From Prauserella marina (lineage in GTDB: Bacteria > Actinomycetota > Actinomycetes > Mycobacteriales > Pseudonocardiaceae), in NCBI RefSeq assembly GCF_002240355.1, contig NZ_CP016353.1:3584501-3648500 (forward strand): 64,000 nucleotides of DNA, given 5' to 3'. The translations under genes and the position numbers were made by a program. How positions within the stretch are numbered: position 1 is the stretch's first letter; every line of letters begins with the position of its first letter. Shown here piece after piece: positions 45,417-56,122 of the stretch. The notes under the pieces were generated by a model that saw only the letters and a list, made by a program, of their open reading frames with translations, searched no databases and was not told the origin of the DNA.

Positions 45417-47234
45417 TCAGAGGTACTGGCCGGTGTTGGTCGCCGTGTCGATGACCCTTCCCGAGTCCTGGTTCTTGCCGGTGACGAGCGTGCGGATGTA
45501 GACGATCCGCTCGCCCTTCTTGCCGGAGATCCGGGCCCAGTCGTCGGGGTTGGTCGTGTTGGGCAGGTCCTCGTTCTCCGCGAACTCGTCCACGATCGCG
45601 TCGAGCAGGTGCTGCACCCGCAAACCGGGCTGCTTGGTCTCCAGCACCGACTTGATCGCCGACTTCTTGGCCCTGTCCACGATGTTCTGGATCATCGCGC
45701 CGGAGTTGAAGTCACGGAAGTACAGCACTTCCTTGTCACCGTTGGCGTAGGTGACCTCAAGGAACCGGTTCTCGTCGGTCTCCTCGTACATCCGCTCGAC
45801 CGTGTGCTGGATCATCGCGTCGATCGTGGCCTTGCGGTCGCCGCCGAACTCCAGCAGATCGTCACCGTGGATCGGCAGTTCCTCGGTGAGGTACTTGGAG
45901 AAGATGTCCTTCGCGCCCTCGGCGTCCGGCCGCTCGATCTTGATCTTCACGTCCAGCCTGCCCGGACGCAGGATCGCGGGGTCGATCATGTCCTCACGGT
46001 TGGAAGCGCCGATGACGATGACGTTCTCCAGCCCCTCGACACCGTCGATCTCCGAGAGCAACTGCGGAACGATGGTGGTCTCCACATCGGAGGACACCCC
46101 GCTGCCACGGGTACGGAAGATCGACTCCATCTCGTCGAAGAACACGATGACCGGCGTCCCGTCGGATGCCTTCTCCCTCGCCCGCTGGAAGATCATCCTG
46201 ATGTGCCGCTCCGTCTCGCCGACGAACTTGTTGAGCAGCTCAGGACCCTTGATGTTGAGGAAGAAGGACTTCGCGTCCTTCGCGTCCTCTCCACCACGTG
46301 CCTCGGCGACCTTCTTGGCCAGCGAGTTGGCGACCGCCTTCGCGATCAGCGTCTTCCCGCAACCGGGAGGACCGTAGAGCAACACACCCTTCGGAGGCCG
46401 GAGCTGGTACTCCAGGTAGAGATCGGCGTGCAAGAACGGGAGTTCCACCGCGTCCCGGATCTGCTCGATCTGCCGGAAAAGGCCGCCGATGTCCTCGTAA
46501 CGAACATCAGGAACCTCCTCAAGCACCAGATCCTCGACCTCGGCCTTGGGAACGCGCTCGTAGGCATAGCCCGCCTTGGAGTCGACGAGCAGCGAATCGC
46601 CCGGTTTGAGCGTCTGCTCCGCGAGCGGGTCGGACAGCCACACCACGCGCTCCTCGTCGGCATGGCCGACGACCAGCGCCCTCGAACTGCCACCGTCGTC
46701 GTCGGGCAGCAGCACCTCGCGCAACGCGCACACCTCGCCGGTGCTCTCGAATCCGCCGCCCTCGACGACGGTGAGCGCCTCGTTGAGCCGCACGCTCTGG
46801 CCACGCCGCAGCGAATCGACCTCCACCGCGGGAGACACGGAAACCCGCATCTTCCTGCCCGCCGTGTAGACGTCCACCGTGCCGTCCTCGTAGGAGGCGA
46901 CGAAAACACCGTAACCGCTCGGCGGTTGCGCCAGCCGATCGACCTCCTCACGTAACGCGAGAAGCTGACTACGCGCCTCGCGTAGCGTCTCGACCAGCTT
47001 GTTGTTTCGCTCAGTGAGCTGGCTCACTCGTTCGGTCGCCTCGGCGAGCCGTTGCTCGAGTACGCGATTCTGCCGGGGTGAGTCCGTGAGCTTGCGGCGG
47101 AGCAGCGCGACTTCCTCCTCCAGGAACCGGATTTGCCGCGCTTGCTCGCTCGTCGGGCTTCCCGCCGAGCCGGCCTCGCTCGTCTCTGAAGAGTCGGCCT
47201 CCTCGTGCCGACCTCCGGGAAGGTCGTGTTGCAT
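45417..47234 (-). CDS. mpa: Proteasome-associated AAA ATPase Mpa/ARC
   Basis: 605 residues. N-terminal coiled coil that captures Pup ([16 protein letters not shown]... to about residue 95), two OB folds, then the AAA domain: Walker [20 protein letters not shown], Walker [13 protein letters not shown], arginine finger region in [17 protein letters not shown]. The C-terminus NTGQYL provides the QYL motif that opens the 20S gate. A canonical AGGAGGT ribosome site (47241-47247 region) precedes the ATG. The hexamer unfolds pupylated proteins. Confidence 0.97.
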   Translation of the reverse strand: MQHDLPGGRHEEADSSETSEAGSAGSPTSEQARQIRFLEEEVALLRRKLTDSPRQNRVLEQRLAEATERVSQLTERNNKLVETLREARSQLLALREEVDRLAQPPSGYGVFVASYEDGTVDVYTAGRKMRVSVSPAVEVDSLRRGQSVRLNEALTVVEGGGFESTGEVCALREVLLPDDDGGSSRALVVGHADEERVVWLSDPLAEQTLKPGDSLLVDSKAGYAYERVPKAEVEDLVLEEVPDVRYEDIGGLFRQIEQIRDAVELPFLHADLYLEYQLRPPKGVLLYGPPGCGKTLIAKAVANSLAKKVAEARGGEDAKDAKSFFLNIKGPELLNKFVGETERHIRMIFQRAREKASDGTPVIVFFDEMESIFRTRGSGVSSDVETTIVPQLLSEIDGVEGLENVIVIGASNREDMIDPAILRPGRLDVKIKIERPDAEGAKDIFSKYLTEELPIHGDDLLEFGGDRKATIDAMIQHTVERMYEETDENRFLEVTYANGDKEVLYFRDFNSGAMIQNIVDRAKKSAIKSVLETKQPGLRVQHLLDAIVDEFAENEDLPNTTNPDDWARISGKKGERIVYIRTLVTGKNQDSGRVIDTATNTGQYL

Positions 47235-47556
47235 TTCGGCACCTCCTCGGAATGCATTTCTTTACACGGTACCGGCGATCACCGACATGAAAAGCCCTAT
47301 CCGCATCACGGGACCGGCGCGTCGCGCGGCGATCGTGGGATACCCACGACCCGCGAACCCGACGCGAACCAAGGAGCGGAACGATTTCCGCCGGATCGCG
47401 ACAGTGGGTGGCTTCCCCACGACTCCCGTCGAACCAGACAAATCAGTCAATGCCTTGAGAGTCCATTAGTCGTCATGACGTCATCGCTACGATCGGGGTC
47501 CCGCACGCACAGCGCGACGGGGATTTCCGCAGGAAGCAAGCACAAGGGGGCGTTTC
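47235..47556. promoter_or_regulatory. Divergent region between mpa and the Gln/Pro-rich protein gene
   Basis: 322 bp, no gene seen. On the plus strand TACGAT (about 47490-47495) with TTAGTC 16 bp before it is a possible -10/-35 pair for the downstream gene. The mpa side has an A/T-rich patch (TGTAAAGAAAT on the minus strand) about 30 bp before its ATG, a possible -10 region. Confidence 0.4.
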
Positions 47557-48309
47557 GTGACCTATCCGCCGCAACCACAGGGACAACCCGGTCCCTACGG
47601 TCAGCAAGGCCCTTGGGGCCAGCAGGGGCCGCAAGGACAGCCCGGCGGGCAGTTCCCACCCAGTGGACCGCAGCAGTTCCCTCAGGGACAGCCCGGTCAG
47701 CAGGGCTACGGTTCAACACAACAATTTGGCCAAGCGGGTCCCTACGGCCAGCAGCAACAAGGCTTTCCCGGCCAACCGGGCATGCCGGGCGGCGGGCCTC
47801 CGAAGAAGAAGACCGGCCTCATCGTCGGTCTCTCGATCGCGGCGGTGGTCGTCATCGGCGGTGTGGTCGCGCTGATCCTGCTGCTGTCCGGCGACGATGA
47901 CAAGGAAGCGTCCGGCGACAACGGTCAGGGCCAGCAGGTGTCCTCCGGCGCACCCGCGCCTCCGTCGCCGACCGGCGGCGCGACCTCGGAAAGCGTTCCG
48001 ACGGAGACGAGTGAGAGCGTTCCTGGTGGCACCGGCCAAGGCGAGGACGCCCAGGCCGAGGAAGTCGCCGACAAGGCCATCGACGCGATGAACAACAAGG
48101 ACAACGACCTGGCCAGGGAAATCGCCTGTGCCCCCGACAAGGCCGACATGAGCCAGCTGCCCGATGGCGCGACCTTCTCGCGCGACGGGCCGGTGACCAT
48201 CAACGGCGACACCGGGTCGTTCGACGTGACCGCGACCTTGGACGGCGAAACCCAGAGCGGTTCTTTCGAACTGGAGAAGAAGTCGGGATCGTGGTGCATG
48301 GCGGGCTGA
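47557..48309 (+). CDS. Gln/Pro-rich N-terminal single-pass membrane protein
   Basis: 250 residues: residues 1-85 low-complexity PQGQPG/QQG repeats, one membrane helix (about 86-112: TGLIVGLSIAAVVVIGGVVALILLL), an acidic and Ser/Thr/Pro-rich linker, then a small external domain (about 165-250) with two cysteines (REIACAPDKAD, GSWCMAG), which resembles lumazine-binding-like/DUF4878 stress domains. GTG start. It has the same architecture, not the same domain, as the protein at 25758. Function unknown. Confidence 0.78.
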   Translation: MTYPPQPQGQPGPYGQQGPWGQQGPQGQPGGQFPPSGPQQFPQGQPGQQGYGSTQQFGQAGPYGQQQQGFPGQPGMPGGGPPKKKTGLIVGLSIAAVVVIGGVVALILLLSGDDDKEASGDNGQGQQVSSGAPAPPSPTGGATSESVPTETSESVPGGTGQGEDAQAEEVADKAIDAMNNKDNDLAREIACAPDKADMSQLPDGATFSRDGPVTINGDTGSFDVTATLDGETQSGSFELEKKSGSWCMAG

Positions 48310-48325
48310 TCGCCGGAACCACACA

Positions 48326-48365
48326 CGCCGCCGCGTGGCCGAACGGCCGTGCGGCGGCGTTTTTT
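48326..48365 (+). terminator. Intrinsic terminator with six T
   Basis: CGCCGCCGC (48326-48334) pairs with GCGGCGGCG (48351-48359), with further GGCC/GGCC pairing inside, followed by TTTTTT. Lies between the convergent 47557 gene and trmI. Confidence 0.92.
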
Positions 48366-48368
48366 CGA

Positions 48369-49202
<834 letters not shown>

Positions 49203-49252
49203 TCACGACACAACAACGGCGGTTGATCGTCGCAGATGAGCGCGGGAGCGGC

Positions 49253-50416
49253 TCAGCCGGTACGGCGGCGGACCTCCCCCGCCATCGCGGCCCGCAGATC
49301 TCCCCTGTGCACGACGCCGGCCGGCTTGCCGTCCTCGTCGACGACGAGGAACTGCCTCGCCGCCACCTCTCGCACGTGTTCGGCGATGTCGGCACCCGGT
49401 TCGGACAGCAGCAGAACCGTCTCCGGCCTGATGGGCTGCGCCGCGATCTCGGCAGGCGAGTGCGGCGACTCGGCGGCCAGCCGCTGCGCCGTCGTCTCGT
49501 CGAGCAGCCCGGCCGCGACGCCGTCCGCCCTCACCAGCACGACACCGCGGCCCGCCGAGGCCGACAGCGCGGCGGAGACCGGACTCTCGGCAGGCAGCTG
49601 GAGCACCGGCCGCATCAGGTCGCTCAGCGCGAGCCCGTCCGGCCATTCCCTTCTGCTCTCCGAGGTGAATTCGTTCATCGCACCGGCACCGACGAACCAC
49701 GCCGTGACGACGCACACTCCGAGCCGCAGCCACCGGTCGGGACTACCCTCCGCGAGTCCCCACAACGCCCACACCAGCAGGCCGACCGCGACGGCTCCAC
49801 CGCCGAACACGGCGGCCCTCGTGCCCTTCGACCTGGCCCCGGTCGCCGCCCACACACCGGCCCTCAGCAGCCTGCCTCCGTCCAGAGGCAGCCCCGGCAG
49901 CAGGTTGAACACGCCGACGGCGAGGTTGGCCACGGCGCACTCCGCGACGAGCAGCCACGCGGGCCCGCCGGGCGGAACGGCGAGCAGCAGCAGGCCGCAC
50001 AGTACGGCGAGCAGCACCGACACGATCGGGCCCGCCGCGGCGACCAGCCCCTCGTGTCCTGGCTTTTTCGGTGTGCGCGCGACCTCGGAAAGGCCACCGA
50101 GCAAGAACAGCCGGAGCCTGCGCACCGGAATCCCGAGCCGCAGCGCCACCACGCAGTGACCGAGTTCGTGCGCGAGTACCGACAGCCCGAGCAGGACGGC
50201 GAACGCCGCGGACAGGGTCCACGAGGTGGCCACGCCGACCCCGGGCAGCAGCCGTCCGACGAGCGGTTCGTACAACACGACGATGACGAGCGAGCCGATC
50301 CACCACGACGGGGCGAGCAGCACGGGGACGCCGTCAACGCGGAAGAGCAGCAGACCGCCGTCCACGGCGCCGAAACGCCTGGACCTGCCCCTCCGGTGCT
50401 CGCGCGTCGCGTCCAT
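49253..50416 (-). CDS. Site-2 protease family (M50) membrane zinc metalloprotease with CBS domains
   Basis: 387 residues. Membrane helices at about 30-60, 70-95, 120-170 and 180-200; zinc motif in LAHELGHCVV (HExxH) and third ligand in LLPGLPLDGGRLLRA (NxxPxxPLDGG type). C-terminal pair of CBS modules (about 250-387, ending FLVVDEDGKPAGVVHRGDLRAA). Such proteases perform intramembrane proteolysis of regulators; the CBS pair may sense nucleotides. ATG 50416 chosen. Rv2625c/Rip3-like organisation, substrate unknown. Confidence 0.92.
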   Translation of the reverse strand: MDATREHRRGRSRRFGAVDGGLLLFRVDGVPVLLAPSWWIGSLVIVVLYEPLVGRLLPGVGVATSWTLSAAFAVLLGLSVLAHELGHCVVALRLGIPVRRLRLFLLGGLSEVARTPKKPGHEGLVAAAGPIVSVLLAVLCGLLLLAVPPGGPAWLLVAECAVANLAVGVFNLLPGLPLDGGRLLRAGVWAATGARSKGTRAAVFGGGAVAVGLLVWALWGLAEGSPDRWLRLGVCVVTAWFVGAGAMNEFTSESRREWPDGLALSDLMRPVLQLPAESPVSAALSASAGRGVVLVRADGVAAGLLDETTAQRLAAESPHSPAEIAAQPIRPETVLLLSEPGADIAEHVREVAARQFLVVDEDGKPAGVVHRGDLRAAMAGEVRRRTG

Positions 50417-50532
50417 CCGCTTGAGAGTAGAACGTCCGCTGTTGGACGCTCGTGTGCCCGTGCCGGGTGTCGCCGTGCCCACCCTCACGCGGGTTACCCG
50501 GAGTTGTCACACCGTACCGTTACGCTCCCGGC

Positions 50533-51453
50533 ATGGCAGAGGGCACGACACGAACAGCCACGGTCACACCCACCGCTGGCGGCAGGGGCGCGCGCCGCCC
50601 CGCGCTGTCACCGTCGAGAGCGAGCGACTTCAAGCAGTGTCCCTTGCTCTACCGGTTCCGCGCGGTCGACCGGCTTCCCGAGGTGCCGACCAAGGCCCAG
50701 GTGCGAGGCACGCTCGTACATTCGGTACTGGAGAAGCTGTTCGCGCTGCCGCGCGAGGAGCGGATGCCGGAGCGCGCGAAGGATCTGTTGCACCCCACCT
50801 GGTCCGAGCTCGCCGAGGAGTGTCCGGAGTGGATGGACCTGTTCGCGAGCGGCGAGGGAGAGGACGGCGCGGACGAGACCGGTGCCGCCGTCGGCGCCTG
50901 GCTCGAAACGGCGGGCGAACTCGTCGACGCCTACTTTGGACTGGAGGATCCGCGCAGGCTGGAGCCCGAGGCGTGCGAACTGCATGTCGAGACGGAACTG
51001 AGTTCGGGCGTGCTGCTGCGCGGCTACATCGACCGGATCGACGTCGCTCCCACCGGCGAGATCAGGGTCGTCGACTACAAGACCGGCGCCGCTCCCCGCC
51101 AGATCGGCGAGGCGAAGGCCATGTTCCAGATGAAGTTCTACGCCGTCGTGCTGTGGCGGCTGCGCGGGGTCGTGCCCCGCCAGCTGAAGCTGATGTACCT
51201 CTCCGACGGGCAGGCACTGGCCTACACGCCGGACGAACCGGAGCTCGTTCGCTTCGAGCGAACCCTGGAGGCGATCTGGCAGGCGATCCTGCGAGCCGGC
51301 AAGACGGGAGACTTCCGCCCGAGCCCCAGCAAACTGTGCGGCTGGTGCTCGCACCAGGCGCTGTGCCCTTCCTTCGGCGGAACCCCTCCGGAATACCCTG
51401 GATGGCCGGAACCCGACCCTGGTGAGGAATCCGCGCTCGACCGCGCCGACTGA
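50533..51453 (+). CDS. RecB-family PD-(D/E)XK nuclease
   Basis: 306 residues (Rv2119 position). Nuclease blocks: ALSPSRASDFKQCPLLYRFRAVDRLPEVP, RGTLVHSVLEKLF (His), RGYIDRIDVAPTGEIRVVDYKTG (Asp and ExK-like Asp-Tyr-Lys), and the iron-sulfur-type cysteines KLCGWCSHQALCPSF typical of Cas4/AddB-like RecB nucleases. Probably processes DNA ends. ATG 50533 chosen over upstream 50452. Confidence 0.9.
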   Translation: MAEGTTRTATVTPTAGGRGARRPALSPSRASDFKQCPLLYRFRAVDRLPEVPTKAQVRGTLVHSVLEKLFALPREERMPERAKDLLHPTWSELAEECPEWMDLFASGEGEDGADETGAAVGAWLETAGELVDAYFGLEDPRRLEPEACELHVETELSSGVLLRGYIDRIDVAPTGEIRVVDYKTGAAPRQIGEAKAMFQMKFYAVVLWRLRGVVPRQLKLMYLSDGQALAYTPDEPELVRFERTLEAIWQAILRAGKTGDFRPSPSKLCGWCSHQALCPSFGGTPPEYPGWPEPDPGEESALDRAD

Positions 51454-51477
51454 CGGCGGACACGAGACCACCGGGCG

Positions 51478-51594
51478 GCAGCACAGGCAGCACAGGCAGC
51501 ACAGGCAGCACAGGCAGCACAGGCAGCACAGGCAGCACAGGCAGCACAGGCAGCACAGGCAGCACAGGCAGCACAGGCAGCACAGGCAGGATAG
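51478..51594. repeat. Minisatellite: 12 exact copies of a 9-bp unit
   Basis: GCAGCACAG repeated 12 times without error (51478-51585), then a degenerate 13th unit GCAGGATAG (51586-51594) that gives the ribosome-site-like AGGATAGGG directly in front of the thioesterase ATG at 51598. It fills most of the gap after the RecB-like gene. Perfect identity implies recent expansion by slippage or unequal recombination. The open frames through it on both strands are repeat artefacts. Confidence 0.97.
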
Positions 51595-51597
51595 GGC

Positions 51598-52428
51598 ATG
51601 ACAAAACCGGGAGACCACGGCGACGCCGAAGGCGGGCAACCCGCCGCCTTCTATCTCCCCTCCGGGCAAGGACGGTTTCTGCCGACCCCGCACACGGCGG
51701 GCCCCTGGTCGCCGGAAGCCCAGCATTTCGGCCCACCTTCGGCGCTGCTGGTACGCGCGCTTGAGCGGATCTCCTCCGAGCGCGACACCCTGCTGGCCAG
51801 GGTCACCGTCGAAATTCTCGGCCCGGCGCCGCTCACCGAGCTGACCGTGAGCGCCGCGGTGGAGCGGCCCGGCCGCTCGGTCGAACTGCTCTCCGCCGAC
51901 CTCGTCGCGGCGGGCAGGACAGTGGCCAGGGCTTCCGCCTGGCGGATGGCGACCTCGGACACCGAGGGCGTCGCCGAGACACAGCCGTCGATGGGAGCAG
52001 CGTCGGCTCTGCCTCCCGTCGAGGGCCGCGCCGAGGCGACGTGGCCGGCCGACTGGCACAGCGGATACCTCAAGGCCATGGAGTGGCGCGCCGTGAAGGG
52101 CGCGATCCTCGAACCCGGCGCGGCGACGGTGTGGGCCCGGCAACGGGTCGCCCTCGTCGAGGGCGAACGGCCGAGCGCCCTCCAGCGCCTGTTCACCGTC
52201 GCCGACTCCGGCAGCGGGGTCTCCAACCAGCTCGACTGGCATCGCTGGCTGTTCATCAACTCCGAGCTCACCGTGCACATCCAGCGCGAACCGCTCGGCG
52301 AGTGGATCGGGCTCGACGCGGTGACCGTGCTCGGGCCACGCGGGACCGGCACGGCGCAGAGCACCCTGCACGACGCGTCCGGCCAGGTCGCGACGGGCGC
52401 GCAGGCGCTGCTCGTCAGGAGACGGTGA
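51598..52428 (+). CDS. Acyl-CoA thioesterase family protein (double hotdog)
   Basis: 276 residues with the TesB-like two-hotdog layout: GPWSPEAQHFGPPSALLVRALE, LARVTVEILGPAPLTELTVSAAVERPGRSVELLSADLVAAGRTVARASAWRM in the first half; SGVSNQLDWHRWLFINSELTVHIQREPLGEWIGLDAVTVLGPRGTGTAQSTLHD in the second. Hydrolyses acyl-CoA; chain length unknown. The start is placed after the 9-bp array; its translation or transcription may depend on array length. Confidence 0.87.
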   Translation: MTKPGDHGDAEGGQPAAFYLPSGQGRFLPTPHTAGPWSPEAQHFGPPSALLVRALERISSERDTLLARVTVEILGPAPLTELTVSAAVERPGRSVELLSADLVAAGRTVARASAWRMATSDTEGVAETQPSMGAASALPPVEGRAEATWPADWHSGYLKAMEWRAVKGAILEPGAATVWARQRVALVEGERPSALQRLFTVADSGSGVSNQLDWHRWLFINSELTVHIQREPLGEWIGLDAVTVLGPRGTGTAQSTLHDASGQVATGAQALLVRRR

Positions 52429-52510
52429 AAACACCCGCCCACCTCCCCGCGGCGAGAACATTGATCTACTAACCTGTCGCAAACGACGAGAACCCGGGAG
52501 CTGGCGCACA

Positions 52511-53446
52511 GTGCAGATCACCTCGGTGGTCAACCAGAAAGGCGGGGTCGGTAAGACCGCGCTCAGTGTCGGCGCCGCCGCCGCGCTCGCGGAGCGCGGG
52601 CGCAGAGTGCTGCTCATCGACCTCGACCCGCAGGGTCACGCCACCACGGAGTTGCTGGGGCTGCCCGAAACCCCCGCCGAGGCGCCGAGCCTCGCCAAGG
52701 CGCTCACCAAGACCTGGCGCGGCCCCGTCGAGGAACTGATCGTGGCGCACCCCCGCTGCGTCGTCGGCCAGGGCGGGGCGCTCGACGTCATCCCGACCTC
52801 ACCGGGCATGTTCGATCTCGTGCGCAGGCTCGACCAGTTCAGGGTGCCCGGCTGGCAACTCGCGAGGGTCATCCAGTTCGCCAACTACGACCATGTGATC
52901 ATCGACTGCCCTCCCGCGCTCGACGTGCTGACCAACAACGCGCTGGTGGCGACGCACGGCATCCTGGTGCCCGTGCAGCCTGACCGGACGAGCATCAGGG
53001 CGTTGCGGTTGATGCGAGAGCAGATCGGCTATGTCGAGTCCATCGTGAGCAGGCCGCCGATCGCCTACTACGGCATCGTTCCCGGCCTCTATCGCAGGCC
53101 GATCTCGGCCTACGCCGTCGCCGCGCTCAACGAGCTGCACCAGTTCGGCATTCCCGTACTGCCCCACGTGCCGCTCGGCGTGGTGATGAACGAGGCCGCG
53201 GCGAGGGGTATCCCGGTGACCACGTTCGCTCCGGAAACCATCCAGGCGGTCGCGTTCCGCGAAATCGCGCAGGTACTCGACACGCGCGCGGGTCAGCAAC
53301 CGCCACCGGCGCCGGAACCCGTTCCAGAGCAGGATTTCGTGTTCGAGGACTTCATCGCCGACCTCTCCAACACCCGCAACGTCAACGACAACGGATCCCG
53401 GCGCAAGCTCTACGACCTGCTGCCGAAACGGAACCGGCCCCGCTAG
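52511..53446 (+). CDS. ParA/MinD-family ATPase (orphan)
   Basis: 311 residues. Deviant Walker A KGGVGKTALS, A' motif LLIDLDPQGHATTELLG, Walker B YDHVIIDCPPALDVLTNNAL, then QPDRTSIRALRLM. Close to ParA/Soj in form, with a Pro-rich linker and a basic tail (RRKLYDLLPKRNRPR). No parB or parS-like site is next to it, so it is not the chromosomal parAB pair; it may position another complex. GTG start at 52511. Overlaps the VOC gene by 4 bp. Confidence 0.9.
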   Translation: MQITSVVNQKGGVGKTALSVGAAAALAERGRRVLLIDLDPQGHATTELLGLPETPAEAPSLAKALTKTWRGPVEELIVAHPRCVVGQGGALDVIPTSPGMFDLVRRLDQFRVPGWQLARVIQFANYDHVIIDCPPALDVLTNNALVATHGILVPVQPDRTSIRALRLMREQIGYVESIVSRPPIAYYGIVPGLYRRPISAYAVAALNELHQFGIPVLPHVPLGVVMNEAAARGIPVTTFAPETIQAVAFREIAQVLDTRAGQQPPPAPEPVPEQDFVFEDFIADLSNTRNVNDNGSRRKLYDLLPKRNRPR

Positions 53447-53841
53447 ATCGTCGGCCGCGACAGGTGTTCGCGCTCGGCATGGCTTGGCTCGACACAGAAT
53501 TCGTTGCCTTCCGGGTCGGCCAATACGACCCATCCGCGCCCCTCCGGGGTACGCCGGTCGGCGACGAGGGTGGCTCCCCGCTCCCGCAGCCGGTCGACGG
53601 CTTCGTCGCGGGTCAGTCGTGCCGGAACCAGGTCGAGGTGCAACCGATTCTTGCCCGCCTTCGCTTCGGGGACCGCGACGAACAGCAACTCCGGCGCACC
53701 CGGCGTGGACGGTTCGAGCAGAACCTCGTCATCGCCGGGAGCGTCCTGGTCGCTGATCCGCCAGCCGGTGACCTCGCTCCAGAACCGGGCGAGTGCGTAG
53801 GGATTCGCGCTGTCGATGGTGAGGTGCTGAATGGTGAACAC
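53443..53841 (-). CDS. VOC/glyoxalase-like protein
   Basis: 132 residues, Glyoxalase_6 type: FTIQHLTIDSANPYALARFWSEVTGW at the start, NRLHLDLVPARLTRDEAVDRLRERGATLVADRRTPEGRGWVVLADPEGNEFCVEP. GTG at 53841 with GGAG upstream. Metal-dependent lyase or resistance-type fold; activity unknown. Confidence 0.88.
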   Translation of the reverse strand: MFTIQHLTIDSANPYALARFWSEVTGWRISDQDAPGDDEVLLEPSTPGAPELLFVAVPEAKAGKNRLHLDLVPARLTRDEAVDRLRERGATLVADRRTPEGRGWVVLADPEGNEFCVEPSHAEREHLSRPTI

Positions 53842-53932
53842 GGGACAACTCCACAGGTGGTGATCGGTCAGAACAAAACCCGGTTCGTGTGCCCCGAAAC
53901 CTCCTGATCGTTCGTGCTCGCCGGAGAACGAG

Positions 53933-53966
53933 CGCCCCGGGCGCGGCGCGTACCGCACCCGGGGCG
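53933..53966 (-). terminator. Putative terminator after hisG
   Basis: Perfect 9-bp arms CGCCCCGGG (53933-53941) and CCCGGGGCG (53958-53966), 14 bp after the hisG stop on the minus strand. No T-run. Confidence 0.6.
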
Positions 53967-53980
53967 GAGTCAGTCGCTCG

Positions 53981-54826
53981 TCACAGCCTGCAAGACCGGA
54001 TGTCGGAGGCGAGAATCGCGCGTGCCCCGACGGCCGCCAGCTCGTCCATCACCAGGTTCACCTGCTTGCGCGACACCATGGCGCGCACCGCGACCCAGTC
54101 CGCGTGCGCCAGCGGCGCCACGGTGGGCGACTCCAGTCCCGGCGTGATCGCCATGGCCTGCTCCAGCAGCGTCCTGGGGCAGTCGTAGTCGAGCATCATG
54201 TACTGCTGCGCGAAAACGACGCCCTGAAGCCGCGCCGCGAGCTGGTCGATCGGCTTCGACTCACCCGCACCGGCGCGGTGCACCAGCACCGCCTCGGACA
54301 CGCAAATCGGATCACCGAACGCGATGAGCTCGTGTTGCCGCAGGGTCCGGCCGGAGCCGACGACGTCGGCGATCGCGTCGGCGACGCCGAGCTGCACCGA
54401 GATCTCGACCGCTCCGTCGAGCCGGATGACCTCCGCCTCGATTCCCTGCCTGGCGAGGTCGTCGCGCACGAGCCGGGGATAGGAGGTGGCCAGCTTCTTG
54501 CCGTGCAGGTCGGCCGGCTTCCAATCGTGACCGGCCGGCGCGGCGTAGCGGAAGGTGGAACCGCCGAAGCCCAGTGCCAGCTTCTCCGCCACCGGGGCAC
54601 CGGAGTCGAGCGCGAGATCCCTTCCCGTGATGCCGAGATCCAGCTCGCCCGAGCCGACGTAGATCGGGATGTCCTTGGGCCGCAGGAAGAAGAACTCGAC
54701 CTCGTTGACCGGGTCGAGCACGGTCAGGTCACGCTGCTCATGTCGCTGGCGGTATCCGGCTTCACCGAGCATCTCGGACGCAGGCCCTGCCAGCGCACCC
54801 TTGTTCGGCACCGCGACACGCAGCAT
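53981..54826 (-). CDS. hisG: ATP phosphoribosyltransferase (long form)
   Basis: First enzyme of histidine synthesis (ATP + PRPP). 281 residues, hexameric long form with the C-terminal regulatory ACT-like domain ([47 protein letters not shown]) for histidine feedback. Catalytic part: [55 protein letters not shown]-type [14 protein letters not shown] (PRPP loop). Follows hisE by 60 bp, the actinobacterial arrangement. Confidence 0.97.
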   Translation of the reverse strand: MLRVAVPNKGALAGPASEMLGEAGYRQRHEQRDLTVLDPVNEVEFFFLRPKDIPIYVGSGELDLGITGRDLALDSGAPVAEKLALGFGGSTFRYAAPAGHDWKPADLHGKKLATSYPRLVRDDLARQGIEAEVIRLDGAVEISVQLGVADAIADVVGSGRTLRQHELIAFGDPICVSEAVLVHRAGAGESKPIDQLAARLQGVVFAQQYMMLDYDCPRTLLEQAMAITPGLESPTVAPLAHADWVAVRAMVSRKQVNLVMDELAAVGARAILASDIRSCRL

Positions 54827-54886
54827 GGTGACTTTTCTCCTCCTTGTTCGTGCTCTCGTCGACTGCTTGGTGAGCCGAGAGCGTGC

Positions 54887-55150
54887 TCACAAATAGCGGT
54901 AGACGTCCTCCGTCGAGACGCCCCGCCCCAGCATCAGTACCTGGACGCGGTACAGCAACTGAGATATCTCCTCGGCGAGCCGCTCGTCGGATTCGTGCTC
55001 GGCCGCTATCCAGACCTCACCGGCTTCTTCCAGCACCTTCTTGCCCTGGGCATGCACCCCAGCCTCCAGCGCGGCGACGGTTCCCGACCCCTCGGGGCGG
55101 GTGCGTGCGCGTTCGGCCAACTCGGCGTACAGCTCGTCGAAGGTCTTCAC
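54887..55150 (-). CDS. hisE: Phosphoribosyl-ATP diphosphatase
   Basis: 87 residues, second step of histidine synthesis: [73 protein letters not shown], an all-alpha MazG-like fold with the ExxE metal motifs (EEAGE, EEISQ). GTG at 55150 set by family alignment. Separate from HisI as in other actinobacteria. Confidence 0.96.
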   Translation of the reverse strand: MKTFDELYAELAERARTRPEGSGTVAALEAGVHAQGKKVLEEAGEVWIAAEHESDERLAEEISQLLYRVQVLMLGRGVSTEDVYRYL

Positions 55151-55302
55151 GTGGTGAATCCTTCCATCCGCCGGTGGTGCACGATCGAGCGGGCTTGACG
55201 GCGCGCGCATACCGCCATACGGGGCTGTTGACTTGGCACGAGAAATCCACTTTGCTGATTTGCTGGTAGGCAACCACAAATCGAAAACGGGAAGGTCGTG
55301 GT

Positions 55303-56109
55303 ATGACAAACAGGAGGTTACCCGACGGAAACAACGTTCCACCGACGGCGCATCCCACCAAGCTTCGCATCGAACTCCCCGAGCCGTCCGACCGATTCGA
55401 TCAGGACTCCGAGTTTTGTCTGGTCGAGATCGACGGAACCTGGCAGAAGATCCGCTTCCACGACTACGACCGGATCTTCGCGATTCCGGGACTATACGAG
55501 CAACTCTTCCACGATATTTTGGACTGCCGTTCTCCCGACGTGGTCGGAAAGCTGCTCAAGGAGGAGATCCAGCGGGACAACGTGGACGCCTCTTCGTTGC
55601 GAGTGCTGGATCTCGGGGCCGGAAACGGTCTCGTCGCCGAACAGTTGCGCACGGTCGGCGCGGGCTATCTGTTCGGCGTCGACATCATCCCGGAAGCACG
55701 GCACGCGGCGCTGCGTGACCGGCCGGAGGTCTACGACGAGTACCTTGTCGCCGACCTGACGGCGCTTTCCGGACAGGACACGGCTTCGCTGAGCCAGAGC
55801 CGGTGCAACACCCTGTCCTGCGTGGCGGCGCTCGGCTACTCCGACATCCCGCCATCGGCGTTCAGGGCCGCCTTCAACTTCATCAGCGACGGCGGCTGGA
55901 TCGCTTTCACCATCAAGGACCGGTTCCTGTCCGACGAGGACACCTCGGGCTTCGCGAAGCTCATCGAGCGCTGCCAGGAGGCGGGAGTGCTCCAGGTGCG
56001 CTCTTCGGAACGTTACCGGCACCGGCTCAATGTCGGCGGAGAGCCGCTGCACTACGTGGCACTCGTGGGAACCAAGCAGGCCGACATCCCCGCCGACCTC
56101 GTGCACTGA
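55303..56109 (+). CDS. SAM-dependent methyltransferase
   Basis: 268 residues. Motif [36 protein letters not shown], then [29 protein letters not shown] and [13 protein letters not shown]. The N-terminal 85 residues ([36 protein letters not shown]) are a conserved lead typical of a methyltransferase group near small-molecule clusters; substrate unknown. GGGAAGG precedes the ATG. Its upstream region (55190-55300) is clearly less GC-rich than the window and contains TTGACT, a possible -35. Confidence 0.85.
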   Translation: MTNRRLPDGNNVPPTAHPTKLRIELPEPSDRFDQDSEFCLVEIDGTWQKIRFHDYDRIFAIPGLYEQLFHDILDCRSPDVVGKLLKEEIQRDNVDASSLRVLDLGAGNGLVAEQLRTVGAGYLFGVDIIPEARHAALRDRPEVYDEYLVADLTALSGQDTASLSQSRCNTLSCVAALGYSDIPPSAFRAAFNFISDGGWIAFTIKDRFLSDEDTSGFAKLIERCQEAGVLQVRSSERYRHRLNVGGEPLHYVALVGTKQADIPADLVH

Positions 56110-56122
56110 CCCACCAGGCCAC

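Noticed and set aside
51478-51594. CRISPR array or real repeat protein (CCL-rich or AAC-rich frames) at the 9-bp array
   Set aside because: The unit is 9 bp with no spacers. The open frames arise because the period is a multiple of three; they begin and end in neighbouring genes on the wrong strand.
52511-53446. Chromosomal parA of the origin region
   Set aside because: No parB, gidB, rnpA or parS cluster nearby; the context is a normal interior locus.
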